A stretch of 64,000 nucleotides of DNA from Symsagittifera roscoffensis (taxonomy: Eukaryota > Xenacoelomorpha > Acoela > Convolutidae): positions 3,648,534-3,712,533 of the forward strand of contig NC_087065.1 in assembly GCF_963678635.1 (NCBI RefSeq). The letters are read 5' to 3'. The translations under genes were made by a program, and so were the position numbers. Below, in pieces: positions 1 through 12,379 of this stretch. The notes beneath the pieces were generated by a model. The model worked only from the letters and a program-made list of their open reading frames with translations. It made no database searches and was not told where the DNA came from. Each line of letters begins with the position of its first letter. The first letter of the stretch is position 1.

Positions 1-2
1 TA

Positions 3-3000
3 CTTAATTGGCATGAGTGGTTTGGGCAATTCACATCGACGGTCGATTCAGCCATACTCAGTGACGATGAAAAGCTTACCTATCTGAAAACGCTCGTAGT
101 GGGTAAAGCAAAATCCGCAATCGCTGAGTATAGCTATAGCGGAGTACTATATAAAGACGCATTAGCAACTCTTCAAAGAAAATTCGGGCAGCCGCATGCT
201 GTAGTAGGGGCTCACCTAGATAAATTGAGTAATTTTCCGCCGCTGAAAATGCATAACTCGGAAAATGTAATTGGATTTTCCTCTGCAATTTCTGGACTTG
301 TTGCCGTATTCAAGTCTCTGTCTTTTAACGACGACCTGAAAAGTGTTAACTTACTGAATCAGGCTGTGAGTAAGCTTCCCCCGAACCTTAAGGAGTCATG
401 GTCGATGCAAACCGTAAGACGCCAATGGCATAGACCAACTCTGCTAGATTTCAATGAATGGCTCAAAGAAAAAGCGGAGGGTCATGAGAGGCTGAAAACG
501 ATCAATTCTAAGGGTAAGTCTGAAGAACCAGTTAAACAAAAAGTAGTTACAAAAGTGCTTGCAGGTAACACTAAGGTAAGTTCTAAGGATGAGAAAAGTA
601 GAGAAAAGACAAGGTTTCCTCCATGCTCGCTATGCAAAGGGCAGCATGCACTCTGGAACTGTTCCGTGTTCAAAGAGAAAAACGCAACACAAAGGGCTAA
701 ATATGTAGCAGAACAAAAGCTCTGTTTTTCTTGTTTACAAGGCAACCATACCTTCCGAAAGTGCCAAAAAGCAAGAAAATGCCCAAAACAGGACTGTGAG
801 AGCACTCACAATGTGCTTCTTCATGGAGCCGAGAAAGTTTTCCCGCCCAAAGAGGCCGACCGATCACCATCGACTCAAACTAAAACAAACACTACTTCTG
901 CAAATAACGCAGCTTGTGTTAAACCTTGTGAGGGAACTGCAAAAGGTATTCTTCCCGTTGCGTTGGTAGATGTGTCCTCTGGTTCGGAAAATTCGAATGC
1001 ACTAGCACTTTGTGACACCGGTTCCACTCATTCTTGGGTTTCCGCGGCACTCGTTGAACGTCTGAAATTAGTTGGCACGCCCGTAAATGTTACGACCGAT
1101 GGTTTTAACTCAGCCAAGGTATCTAAAACTCAGCGAGTTCACTTGAAAGTTTCCGCAAAGCCCAATAAAAGTGAATTTTCGTTTTCGTTTGTCGCTTTCG
1201 TTAAGCACAACATGTATATAGGACCCGATGTTATAAACGTTCCCGAATTGCAGGTAAAATACCCGCAACTAGCCCCGTTAAAGACGACTGCGTATAATTA
1301 CAAAGAGATTGAGATAGTTATAGGACAGGACTTCTATCATGCGATAAGACCCCTCGAACTTGTCTTCGGAGATGAACTTGACTCACCGTGCGCCGTCCGA
1401 CTTCCGATAGGTTGGGTCATTAGTGGTCCGTCTCCTGATCGTTCGTCCTTAAATTCTTCTTCCTTTAACTGCGTTACGGACGATACTTCTCTGACCGACC
1501 AAATCAAAACTTGGTATGAGTTAGAGTCGTATGGTGCGTTCAAGCAAGTAGATGCCCGTTCCGCCGCAGACAAGCGTGCTTTGTCGATCCTAAAAACTGA
1601 AACCGTTCACGATGGTGAGCGTTACACTGTACCGATGCTGTGGAGTGATAATGATGTTAGCTTGCCTAACAATTATTATTCTTCATTAGCCCAATTAAAG
1701 TCGTTAGAGAAAAGATTAGATAAAGATCCGTTACTTCGCGAGAAGTATACCGAAACAATCAGAGAAGATATAAGTAAAGGATATGTCATAACCGTCAACC
1801 CGCACGATCCCAGCTCACGAGCCGAACGTGAGTGGTATCTTCCACACCATCCGGTTTTGAACCCGAACAAACCCGGCAAGGTGCGCCGTGTGCTCAATGG
1901 AGCATCCAAATTTCATGGCACTTCCTTAAATAGATCTCTCTTGGTTGGCCCGGATCTCCTTCAAAATCTTATTTTTGTACTGTTGAGGTTCCGTCAACAC
2001 AAGTACGCCGTCTCAGCGGACATAGAAGGTATGTTCTTACAAGTTGGAGTACTTGCGCGAGATCAACCGTCTCTCCGTTTTTTGTGGCGGGAGGACCCCA
2101 CTTCAAGTGTGGTGGTTCACCAATACACCCGTCATATTTTTGGCGCTCGTGATTCGCCAACTTGTGCGAATTTCGCGCTACAAAAAACTGCTTCTGATAA
2201 TCAAACTGAATACCCCGAAGCCGCTTCAGCCGTTGTCCAGAAGTTTTACATGGACGACTATCTTGACTCGTTCGAAAATACCGCTGACGCTCTTAGCCTA
2301 AGCAAAGACTTAGTCGCAATGCTCAAATTAGGTGGGTTTAACCTGACAAAGTTTGTTAGCAATGTACCCGAAGTTACAACCGCTCTTAATCCGGACAACC
2401 GTGAGTCCAACCCGTCAGTTAAGGATATTTGTAAGAGTCCAGACCAATCGTCGCATGTTCTTGGTCTCAGGTGGGATCATGTAAAAGATACCCTAGTAGT
2501 AAGTAGAGGTGTTGATCGACCACTAGATAAAGCAATTACTCAACGCACCGTGTTGAGTTTTGTTTCCTCAGTTTTTGATCCAATAGGACTGGTAGCTCCA
2601 TATACTGTGAAAGCGCGCCTTTTACTAAAAGACATATGGAGAATCAGTGGTCAAAAGTGGGATGATGATCTCCCAGAGGAAATTAAACAACAATTTCTAG
2701 ATTGGCACTTAGGACTTCCACTATTAGGTACTCTGACGATACCTCGTAGCTACTTTACCGAACCGTTCGACCGCTGTGAACTTCACACGTTCGGTGATAG
2801 TTCGCAGGACGTTTTTTGCGCCGTATCGTTTCTCCGAGCCCGACTTGCTAAATCACAAAAGACCGAGTTAGCTTTTGTATTTGGGAAAGCCCGTGTAGCG
2901 CCTATGAAGATGCTCTCCATTCCCAAGTTAGAGCTTCAGGCTGCTCTGCTTGCGACTCGACTCAAAGAAGAGATTTTGAAAGCGCTTACTTTCAAAGTAA

Positions 3001-4871
3001 GCAATGTATTCATGTGGACTGATTCTACCACCGTTCTCCAGTGGCTTAACTCGTGCAACAAACTTCCTGTGTTTGTTGGAAACTGCACTGGTGAAATCTT
3101 GGAGTCCACCACCATTGATCAATGGAATCATGTACTCAGTGGTGATAACCCAGCTGATACCGGCACACGAGGGATTTCTTCGGAAGCCCTCAAGGATAGC
3201 AGCTGGGTTAGAGGCCCTAGTATATTGAGGACATGTGATTGGCCATTCAAGCCGAACACTGATGTCATTAAAAAGATCCAATTAAAAGGCCCACTCTGTG
3301 ACATTGATACATGCCTTGAGACTGCATCTACGTTTGTTGTTGATGCTTCATCTGAGAAAGCGCCGTCGATCCGTCTGTTTAAAAATTGGGATAAATTCAG
3401 CTCAATTGTAAAGTACAAACGTGTTTTAGCATTTATGCTTCGTGTGCTACCATCGCATAAACACTTCCGTACAAAAACGCTGGAAATAACCGACCCGTCC
3501 GAGTTAGATATTGCCGAGCAGAAGCTCATTTATCTCGCTCAGTCCGAATCATTTCCTGCCGAAGTGAAAATACTTCAGTCCGATAAACTGATAACAAAGA
3601 AAAGTCGGATTGCTAAATATTCTCCGTTCATCGGCCCAGCTGGCATCCTGCGTTCAACTGGACGTATCAGCCGTCTTGTTGATACCGACTTTGATAGCAA
3701 ACATCCAATAATACTGGATGGTCGACACCGAGTTGCTCATTTGTTGATTAGGCATATGCACTTTCAACATGCACATCAGGGGTTGGATTACATGCGTGCT
3801 GTAGTTCAGTTGAAATACATTGTTCTGAAGTTGCGCTGGTTACTTGGGAACATCGAAAATACTTGCATAACATGCCGTAAGCGCAAAGCAAAAACAGTTG
3901 TGCCCATTATGTCTGACCTACCGATTGAAAGACTGGGTTACAAGCAGCCTCCTTTCTCCAACACAGGTGTTGATTACTTTGGCCCGTTTCAAGTGCCAAT
4001 ACGCCGAAGTACCGAAAAGAGATGGGGTTTCCTATTTACCTGCCTCACGACTCGAGCAGTTCACATCGAGTTGGTTCCATCTCTCGATACTAGTTCCTGC
4101 GTCATGGGCGTAGAGCGATTTATTGCAAGGCGAGGTACCCCCAAAACCATTCTTTCTGACAATGGCACGAATTTTGTTGGTGCTCAAAAGGAGCTCCTAT
4201 CCTGTGTCCAAAATTGGAACAAAGTCGCCCCGGCCGTTTTCGTCCACAAAGGCGTTAAGTGGAAGTTTAACCCGCCCAGTGCCCCTCATCACGGCGGCGC
4301 CTGGGAGCGGCTAGTGAGAAGTGTTAAGCGAGTGTTGTACGACATATTAGGCAGCAGGAGATTAACTGAGGAAGTTCTAGGAACAACGCTCTGCCTAGTT
4401 GAACAATTACTTAACGCAAGACCGATCACTCCGGTCAGTTCCGATCCGCACGACCTAGAGGCACTCACCCCGAATCACTTCATTCTCGGTCACAGCGCAG
4501 CTAGCTTCCCGTCGTTAAGTTTCGAAGATAACTTTGATCATAAAAAGCGTTACGCCAGAACACAATCGTACGCTAACGCAGTTTGGTCACGCTGGCTGCG
4601 TGAATATGTACCATCTCTCAACAAGAGAGCAAAGTGGCATAATGATTCGGATGTCACACTGAAAACCGGCGACTTGGTTTGGGTAGTCGAACCCGACAGC
4701 CCACGTGGGCATTACCCACTCGCCCGTATTGCTAAACTACACTACGGCAAAGACGGATGCGCGCGATCCGCCGACATAAAGACCGTTACGAGCGAACTGA
4801 CCCGCCCGACCGTAAAGCTCGCTCCCGTTCTTCCTTGTTTAGGGGTGGAGGATGTTGCAGCGCAAATATAA
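3..4871 (+). CDS. BEL/Pao retrotransposon gag-pol polyprotein (5' end outside window)
   Basis: One frame is open from the window edge to a TAA at 4871 (1622 codons), so the true start lies to the left. Order of domains: a DUF1759-type gag region at the start, two CCHC-like knuckles (about 620-780), an aspartic protease of DUF1758 type with D-T-G-S (Asp codon 1014-1016), a reverse transcriptase with Y-M-D-D at 2247-2258, an RNase H region with T-F-G-D-S and W-T-D-S (about 2790-3040), an integrase zinc finger with paired His and C-I-T-C (about 3745-3880), an integrase core with Asp 3972, Asp 4158 and Glu 4305 codons, and a C-terminal DUF5641-like domain. Protease, RT and integrase in one frame with this order is typical of BEL/Pao. 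No stop or frameshift is present and all catalytic motifs are intact, so the copy looks young. It would copy its RNA into DNA and insert it in the host genome. Confidence 0.97.
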   Translation, partial: LNWHEWFGQFTSTVDSAILSDDEKLTYLKTLVVGKAKSAIAEYSYSGVLYKDALATLQRKFGQPHAVVGAHLDKLSNFPPLKMHNSENVIGFSSAISGLVAVFKSLSFNDDLKSVNLLNQAVSKLPPNLKESWSMQTVRRQWHRPTLLDFNEWLKEKAEGHERLKTINSKGKSEEPVKQKVVTKVLAGNTKVSSKDEKSREKTRFPPCSLCKGQHALWNCSVFKEKNATQRAKYVAEQKLCFSCLQGNHTFRKCQKARKCPKQDCESTHNVLLHGAEKVFPPKEADRSPSTQTKTNTTSANNAACVKPCEGTAKGILPVALVDVSSGSENSNALALCDTGSTHSWVSAALVERLKLVGTPVNVTTDGFNSAKVSKTQRVHLKVSAKPNKSEFSFSFVAFVKHNMYIGPDVINVPELQVKYPQLAPLKTTAYNYKEIEIVIGQDFYHAIRPLELVFGDELDSPCAVRLPIGWVISGPSPDRSSLNSSSFNCVTDDTSLTDQIKTWYELESYGAFKQVDARSAADKRALSILKTETVHDGERYTVPMLWSDNDVSLPNNYYSSLAQLKSLEKRLDKDPLLREKYTETIREDISKGYVITVNPHDPSSRAEREWYLPHHPVLNPNKPGKVRRVLNGASKFHGTSLNRSLLVGPDLLQNLIFVLLRFRQHKYAVSADIEGMFLQVGVLARDQPSLRFLWREDPTSSVVVHQYTRHIFGARDSPTCANFALQKTASDNQTEYPEAASAVVQKFYMDDYLDSFENTADALSLSKDLVAMLKLGGFNLTKFVSNVPEVTTALNPDNRESNPSVKDICKSPDQSSHVLGLRWDHVKDTLVVSRGVDRPLDKAITQRTVLSFVSSVFDPIGLVAPYTVKARLLLKDIWRISGQKWDDDLPEEIKQQFLDWHLGLPLLGTLTIPRSYFTEPFDRCELHTFGDSSQDVFCAVSFLRARLAKSQKTELAFVFGKARVAPMKMLSIPKLELQAALLATRLKEEILKALTFKVSNVFMWTDSTTVLQWLNSCNKLPVFVGNCTGEILESTTIDQWNHVLSGDNPADTGTRGISSEALKDSSWVRGPSILRTCDWPFKPNTDVIKKIQLKGPLCDIDTCLETASTFVVDASSEKAPSIRLFKNWDKFSSIVKYKRVLAFMLRVLPSHKHFRTKTLEITDPSELDIAEQKLIYLAQSESFPAEVKILQSDKLITKKSRIAKYSPFIGPAGILRSTGRISRLVDTDFDSKHPIILDGRHRVAHLLIRHMHFQHAHQGLDYMRAVVQLKYIVLKLRWLLGNIENTCITCRKRKAKTVVPIMSDLPIERLGYKQPPFSNTGVDYFGPFQVPIRRSTEKRWGFLFTCLTTRAVHIELVPSLDTSSCVMGVERFIARRGTPKTILSDNGTNFVGAQKELLSCVQNWNKVAPAVFVHKGVKWKFNPPSAPHHGGAWERLVRSVKRVLYDILGSRRLTEEVLGTTLCLVEQLLNARPITPVSSDPHDLEALTPNHFILGHSAASFPSLSFEDNFDHKKRYARTQSYANAVWSRWLREYVPSLNKRAKWHNDSDVTLKTGDLVWVVEPDSPRGHYPLARIAKLHYGKDGCARSADIKTVTSELTRPTVKLAPVLPCLGVEDVAAQI

Positions 4872-4941
4872 AACAATAGTACAAATGCATATAAACGTAA
4901 ATGTGCGAAAGTATAAATGCATATAAATGTAAATGCATACA

Positions 4942-5012
4942 GGGACAGTAGCCAAGCGTATACATGGTGCGTCCCGGCGGGTTCGGCGCCGGTTCGAATC
5001 CCGACTAGGTCA
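4942..5012 (+). repeat. tRNA-like segment with pol III A- and B-box motifs
   Basis: TAGCCAAGCGT (4949-4959) fits the A-box consensus except the last base and GGTTCGAATCC (4991-5001) fits the B-box consensus exactly; their spacing of 42 nt is tRNA-like. The stem under the T-loop has mismatches and no full cloverleaf forms, so a tRNA pseudogene or the head of a tRNA-derived SINE is more likely than a working tRNA gene. It lies just behind the retrotransposon reading frame. Confidence 0.4.
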
Positions 5013-6340
5013 TTTCCTTTCTAGAACTCGAATGTGCACCGAACCTGATGGGATGCTCCGTAACCAGGTTCGGTCCCCCCCAAAACCGATTTTAACCGTC
5101 TTTTCGCTCTAATTTGGTTCAGCCTTGATTAAGGCTGACCTTTAAAAAGAGCAATTTGTCTCAAGGACAAATACTGGCCATTTTTGCAGCTTGCTTTGAG
5201 TTATGCAGTTTTTTGTGTGCCGATGTTACCGATAACAATAAAAAAGTTTGTTAAAAATATCATTATATTACGAAATTTCCAGAGTTATTTTCCCGATAAA
5301 ATACTCGTTAATTCAAGTGTTTGAATAGAGATTTTATTACGAAGTGTGGAGATTGGCGCGCACAGCCTCGCCGTCAAGCATTAAGCATGGATAATGGCGG
5401 GCCTCGACCATCCAACCTTTGGATTAAGAGGCGGAGATGTAACCACTTTTACCACCCAAAACATGTTTCATTGGCGCAACTCTTACCTTTTTGGTGTTTT
5501 CTGGCGAATCCTTTCTGGTTGTATGACTTATTTGACCTGACAGAGGAGGATTCACTGGGTATACTGAGTAGGTTGTCGGACATGGGACCTCTGCCCTGCT
5601 GTTTCACCATTTGAGTCCCGGGTGCAAACTCGAACTGATCAGCTTGTTCTAATTTGATCTTCTCAGTAGATTGAGAGCCTAAACATTGTTTTTCGAGGAA
5701 AAAACGGCAAAACTATTTTAGGCAAAAAGAGGTAAAATATTATTGAGCAAAAAGCATCAGGCAGTAATTTCAGGCATTTTGTCGCCAAACGTTTGATAAT
5801 ATAATTGTAGAACTTAAATCATCGTGAATATAAAAGATGGTTCGGACAAAATTTTAGAAGGAAATGGAAAAAAGCGTAGGAGCGCTGGAAGTAAGAGCGC
5901 TTTTGAAGTTCATTGGTAGATAGAATTTGATTTTACCGGACAAAAGGGACTCCTAAATTACACAAGATTATTAATTTTTTCATTTTAAATTCATATTTAA
6001 AAACTTTTTTGAAGTATTTAATTAATGCTCGCTAAATATAAGCTTTACTACCTTTGAATTTGAAGAGTGAACATCTAAGTTCAGAATTCTTCGAGTCCTG
6101 GAAAAAAATAGAGTTTGATACCCAAATTTGAGGTTTTATCCAACAAAAAAACCAGTAGTGTTTCTAACGGTTTGTCGGATTGATCCTGTTGAACATGAAT
6201 CGTCGGTCGTTTTCCTAAAAAAATGAATTTGCGATATTTGATGACAATTGACAATTAATCTTTTGTTTTCTTCTAAACTGGGCCGAGGAGCTCATTTTAG
6301 TTTCGAGCCAAGTTTTTTGTTGTGTTTTTGTTCACTTTGT
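5013..6340. other. Non-coding stretch between retrotransposon and FN3 gene
   Basis: No supported gene. An open stretch of 97 codons (5321-5614, +) begins with TTG, has no recognisable domain and probably belongs to the retrotransposon's terminal region. From about 5640 to 6340 the sequence is AT-rich and featureless. Confidence 0.5.
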
Positions 6341-6346
6341 TTTATT
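6341..6346 (-). promoter_or_regulatory. Candidate poly(A) signal AATAAA of the FN3 gene
   Basis: AATAAA on the minus strand, 63 nt after the stop codon of exon 39. It supports 6409 as the end of the reading frame, though AATAAA is common by chance in AT-rich DNA. Confidence 0.4.
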
Positions 6347-6408
6347 TTGAATATTTTTTGCGACCATTTTTTCCGAGAAAGTGTATTTCAAAGATTTTTT
6401 TTCACAAT

Positions 6409-9400
6409 TTAAAAAATGTCTCGTGTAAAACAACTAGACTTACGTATTCTTGGTGGTCGTTTGGGAATAACACTATCAGCTGAAGTTGACTTCTTGGATG
6501 GTCCCAGACTCTTTTTAGTTCTGGGAGAAGCGCCACTTTTCAAAGAGGTCTTACTTGTCGTACTTTTCAAACTCCTGGTGCTGGACTTTTTGACCAGTTT
6601 CTGCTGAAAATCCAACAAATATGTGTTTTTCATGTGAAAGACAAAACAATGTAAAATATTCGACATTATTCAAAAAGTTATCGTAATCAATCCTCATATA
6701 GAAATTTTCTAGATTAACAGTACAATACAAATAACTCACATATTATGCATATTAGACGTATTTCTTCTTAGAATAAAAACGGCTTTTAGTCACTGACTGG
6801 AACACAGGGGGAATTAGATGTTTTTTTAAAGGTGTTTCAACACAAAATCTTGAAACTTTCAGCGACACTTTTTACCTCCCTTAACCTTCCACATAACAAC
6901 CACCGTTGCTGCCAATTTTAAAGCGAACTTTTTCAAAAAGCCCCCTTGCTCAAAATTTTTGGTTTTCGAAGAAAAAAGCCTGTTTTTTACAAGAATGATT
7001 GGTGAACCCTGCTGGTAATATCCTTTGATTTTAGAATCCATCTCGTTGAGAAATTTCAAACATTTGGGCACTGAAATCGGGAACAAAAACAACCGGCAAA
7101 CCTTCTCGTTGTCTTTGCCCGATCCTCCAGACCCTGTTCTATGCTGCTGCTTCTTATGAGAGCCAGCACTGTCGGCTGATTGGAGATCTGCTTTGTTGTG
7201 GTCTATCTTGACTCTCTCTAGTCTTAGCTTGCTCCCCTTCCTAATTGGGTGACCTCTCTTCCTCTTTACATGCTGCTGATCCTTCTCTTCTTCTAGTTGT
7301 TCTATTAAGAGATACAAATTTAGGTGCAACTTTTTATAGATTTTTAAAAAGGCAAATTATAATTTGACGAGGTTGTTGAAAAGATGATTACTACACCTAG
7401 TGAAAATAAAAATAAATTTCAAAAAAAAAACAGTTGAGTAGTAAAATAAACAGTATTGAAATGTTTTGACAATTATTTTTTGTTGAATTATAATGTGTAA
7501 GAGAAACAAACAAACATTGAAATTTGCCAACAAAAAGAAATAGTTAAATAAATAAATTTAATTGTTAAATTTGTATTTAAAATAAAAACTAATTCAAACT
7601 GATTTTGTGTTTTTTACCTGACTTTGGATCCTCTATGATGTCAGAAAGAGTCCTGTCTCCTTCCATACTCCACTCCCCCTCCACCTCCCCCTCCCCATCA
7701 AGCTGATCCTCCTGGTCCCCACCCATCTCACCTTTTACTCCATCTACCCTTCTAATCACTGCCCCTCCTCCCCCGTCACTGACTGCAGGGGCCGATCCAG
7801 ATAACTGTCAAAAAAGTTTGAAATTTTGATTTCAAATAAATTACAACAATATTTTGCGTATAATACACTCAATTTTTTACGCTCTTAGGCCCTTGGACAA
7901 AAATTTGAGGCTTATTTGTGATTTGGGGAACTTTCGCTATATCTTCTGTGTCGCGGATAGTTACAGTTTCGAGAATTAACTCAAAGCTAATTGAGATAAA
8001 AATCAGTTTAAATTCTGACCATGAAAGGTCGAGCGGAATCCGAGACTTGAAAAAAAACTTGAATTAGATCTTGTGTCCGAGTTTTGCCGCAGCGCTGATG
8101 ATCTCCAGTCTACCGAAAAAAAACGCTGAAACTCTAAGCTTTCTCGAAAATGTTCCTTTCTTAGCATAATGGAAGGAAGTTCAGCTTTTCGACATATAGA
8201 TTTTTTTTCTTAATGTTAGTTTCTGAATCAATTGGTTACTGCTTAGCAATTCAGCTATTTCCTGGGGAATTGGGTGCGAACCCCGAGCTAATCACAAATC
8301 AACTTTCAGAATTCATCGGCGCCCTTGAAACCGTTCGCTAATTTCGCATAAAAATAGATACCGAGTTAGATAGCATGTTCTATTTTGTAATCTAGAAACC
8401 TAAACTAAGATAAAAGTTTCAAACTATTGCGGTACAATCACTTCTCCCCAAATTTCTGATTAAAAAAGTTGTTCTTGAATGTGAGTGTCTCTAAGATAAT
8501 GACAAAATTTTTCGTCTAGTTTTATGTCACATTTTTAAGAATTTTGAAATAAATTTATTGTTTTTGCGATACCCGTACTGACAAGAAACGACTCGCGATC
8601 GATTTTATACAGATAATGTAGCAGAGAGATAAAAATTGTGTTTGATTTGATTCAAATTCGATTTAAATTGATACAAAAATGAAGCTTAAAAATGAATTTC
8701 AATCCATTCTGAATCAATTTAAATCCTTTTTTGACAACATTTTTGGTTTCATTTTCCAAGATTTTAGTAACAATAAAACAATTTAAATTGATTTTCGACA
8801 AATTTTCTGAATACTCAATTTAAACAGCTTGGATACAGGTTATAATGAGATTTACTAAAATACAATAAAGAACTAGTGAAAACTTTAATGTATTAATGTG
8901 TTATTTTTATGTATTATTAATGTATTAATGTATTTTTTCAATTGACTTTTTGTTTTAATGTTAGGACTAAATATAATTTATGAGGATAACTGTTCTCTAA
9001 ATTTTGTGCATTAAAAAAACTTTTCTAATTTGAGTTTTTAATGATATGTCATTTGCTGAACGATATGAGCATAGAAGTTGATAGTGAAAATGATATTTGA
9101 AAGAACATGGCATAAATTCACTTCTCGCCACTGGGGGAACCCTTAGTTTTGCAGAATTTGAAAGCGAATCTCTTAATCGCAATAGCTTTCGTAAAAACTC
9201 TCTTCGAGTGAATTTTGCTCTCTGAAGCTCTCCTTGAGAATTTCTTGAGTAGAAAACTTTGCTCAAGCTTTGAAACAAAATGAATATTAAGTTAAATCAG
9301 TTTTCTTGGGATTTTGATGATTTTCACTACTTGCGAAAATCCATTTGAATCAATTTTCTGGGCAATAAATTGATTATTTTTCAATAAAATTTCTAACTTA

Positions 9401-12379
9401 TCCATTCTAAATCGATTTACGTGTCTAAATGGGTTATCGTTAATTGTTTTCTTGACATTATTTCATCTGTATAAAAATCGATGTCAAGTTTGACAGCGCG
9501 GAAATTTTCGGTTGTTAATTTAAACTGTAGTTTAATCGAAGTATTTGAAAGTTTCTGGCGATGAAACTTTTGGAAGCTGATTTTTTTATCCGAGCAAAAT
9601 AAAGTTTCTGAAAGCGCAATTCTAGATGGTTTTCCAAGTTCGAAGTATCAGATAATAGCAACGGATAATAGTATCGGACAATAGTACCGGATAATAGTAT
9701 CAGATAATAGCATATTTCGAAGTATCGGATAATAACAAAGTAAAAAATGAGAAAACGATTAGACTGGTATGGCAATTTACTCTATATAGGATAGGATACA
9801 TAGGGGTAGGATATTGACCCACTATTCAACCACCACACCTGTTGTTTGGCTTGTTTGCTGTCACTGCTCCATTGAGAACTACTCGATCTCTTAGAGAAGT
9901 CGGCTTTGTTCTCGTCTATCTGCACTTTCTCCAGTCTAATCTTCACGTTCTCAGATTTCAATTGCTTCTCAAGTTCATTACGCGCTTTGCGATCACTTGG
10001 CACTAAAAGTCAGATGAACGGCTTTAAAAAGTAAAGAAACAAGTTTTAGCAGTTAGCGGCCGTGCTGAAAGATCCCCCCTCCCGTGTTGCGAACCCACCC
10101 CACCCCCCCCCCCCCCCCGCTCTCTCACCCTTGCTCATTTTCTATAGCGTTTCTCTCGCAAAGAAACGCGAGTACCAAAATTTGCACCATTTTATCTCTA
10201 AAGTTTTAGTTGAAGTTTTTTGGTGACGAGACTTTAGTAAGACAAAGTTTTTATCCAACTCTGCTATGCTTACAAGACTCTTTCAAAAAACTAACTGCGG
10301 TTTTGGAAATACTTACAAAAAAGGAGCAGCCATTCTCTGGATTAAGTTAGTCCAATGCAAAAGGTATCAAAGTACTTCAATTTTTTTATTTTTTTTTTAC
10401 TGTAAAAACCGCAGTGTAATCCAATTAAATGACGCTGATACATTAAATGAAATGAAAGCATAAACTCGCACTTACTTGATCTGTCACTGTCCATTACATC
10501 TGATAGGTCCATGGCCAAATCGGAGTAGGCATCTGTCTGCAAAAAATTTTTAAAATGTAGAAAAAAAATATATGAGTTTTGAATGCGTAGAATACGTATG
10601 ATTTATTATTGTTGCTGGATAATAGAACGTTGAATAGTTCTGAAGTATTAGTACATAGAGTGATTTTGCTTTCTTTGAAGAAAGCCCACCCAAAAAGCCA
10701 GTTAGCTGCATGCTTACCAAGTGGTGTCTTTGATAATTTTAAAGAAATAAAAATTACACTTATTATACGTGATGTGAAGTTTTGCGCAAAAAACAGAAAG
10801 CAGTTTGCATACAAACCTCCATTTTTTGAATTAAGAGTATTCTGAATTTAATTTGAAGCCGCTTTAACTAATTTTAATTCTTGTAGCAAAAAAAAACATT
10901 ATAATATATTTTCTATTGGATTGCTAATTTTGCGCTCAAAAAATGACAAAAAGTCTCAGCTAACATCTCTAGAGTGAAGTGCATCGTCAAACCCATACAC
11001 CTGCAACCCACTCCCTTTTCCCTTCCGCACATAAATCAGATCCTTCTTTTTAGCCCCACTTGACCCCGAGGTAAAGTGGGACGACCTCATCGGTTTCGAC
11101 CCCGTGGGGGAGGCCTGAAGAAGGCGTGCTCCGTCGTAATCAGTGCCTGAGTAGTCGTTGCTGTTGAAAGACTCTTGAATGAAATTTTGTCTGTCCTCGA
11201 CAAATAATTCGTCGTCCGAGATTTCGAATTGAGCTACAGGACTCTGAGGAAGGTTCCTAGCTGAAAAATTAAACAAAAAAGATAAACTTTGGAAGTCAAT
11301 TTAGTTAAACTTGTTAATTAAATTGACCTTTGTCACTTGTAAACTTGTATTCTTACATCTACAACTAGCCGACTAAAAATGGATTAATTTGAATAATCCA
11401 ACAAAACCAATACTTTAACTGTAATAGTGATTGATTAATTATAAAAAAAAAATCAGTTATATTATTTCTTTCCAATTTTATTGCATTACTAACTAATATG
11501 TTATGACACCATAAAATCTGAGCTTTGATTCACCTAATTTTCGATAGCTGTCAGTTTGCGATCCAGAATTTGATCCATACACTTCCCTGTGAGAAACAGA
11601 GATTGACGGTACGACCAAATTGTCATGCAGGTAAACGTCTCCCGCATGTCCACTAAGGCGTGCAGTGGAGCCACCAGAGGGACCCGGTTCGAATCTCGGA
11701 CTGCCCCCTCTGTCTTCCTTTTTCACACCTCCTCTGTCACTAATCACTAATGAAATTTAACCCATTACATTTTTTGACAAACATTTTTTGTATACGTTTT
11801 TGTATCGTAATAAAAAACACAAAATTGTTATGAACAAACGTCCTATATCTAATAGTTTTGACAATTTATTTTTGTGTTTTTCATAATTACGGACGCCCGG
11901 TAAATTTAACCAACTTCAACGACAAGTGAACAGTTTTAACAACAAAGAATATGCAGCTAAAACGGAAACGAAAGTCAGTAAATGAAGTTGCGATAATCGA
12001 TGCAAAATCGGATAATAACCTTCAACCTGGGATCCAGAGATGTCTCCGGCGCTCACATCCACGACTACCGGCTCCATATCTACCGAAGTGACCTCCTCCA
12101 TTACTTCATCGCCCCCATCGCTAGACACAATGTCACGTGACTCGAAGGGGGTCGAAAAAGCCGAGAACATATCTGTGCTGTATCCTTCTCCTCCGAGTCC
12201 AAGTTGAACAAGGTCCACTTCCTCACTGATTCTGTCAATCGGGACGAATCGCTCGGCACGTTGTTTGTTTATGTTTACATCTGCCAATGAGCGAGTCGAC
12301 GGTGTTCGGTTGAGGGCTATTATTTCGACCCGCGAGCTGCTTTTTGATGACATTCTAGGAAGTGTTGCTTTTTGGACGA
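6409..12379 (-). CDS. FN3 gene exons 32-39: low-complexity C-terminal region and stop
   Basis: Exons 12020-12379, 11534-11746, 11001-11260, 10476-10536, 9839-10002, 7618-7804, 7102-7301, 6409-6603; all GT-AG and in phase. Acidic and Ser/Gly-rich segments alternate. Exons 36 and 38 share a motif (R-L-E-[KR]-V-[QK]-I-D-x-N-K-A-D) and exons 35 and 37 share L-S-D-[VI], with identical intron phases, which points to duplication of a two-exon cassette. Exon 39 is Lys/Ser/Thr-rich and ends at TAA 6409-6411. A good donor, ATAC|GTAAGT at 6444, lies inside it, so a further exon left of this window is possible, but the stop and nearby AATAAA favour termination here. Confidence 0.83.

Larger units (their letters stand above)
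1..5012 (+). mobile_element. BEL/Pao LTR retrotransposon, right part
   Basis: The element is defined by its polyprotein. The left LTR, primer-binding site and start of gag lie outside the window, so the right LTR cannot be recognised by comparison. The 3' boundary given here is a minimum. A segment starting T-G-T-T-A at 5224 with an AATAAA-like string at 5239 could be the start of the 3' LTR, but this is a guess without the partner LTR. Confidence 0.6.

Noticed and set aside
4961-4985. TGGTGCGTCCCGGCGGGTTCG as a retrotransposon primer-binding site
   Set aside because: A primer-binding site should follow the 5' LTR, but this lies downstream of pol; the tRNA-like reading is simpler.
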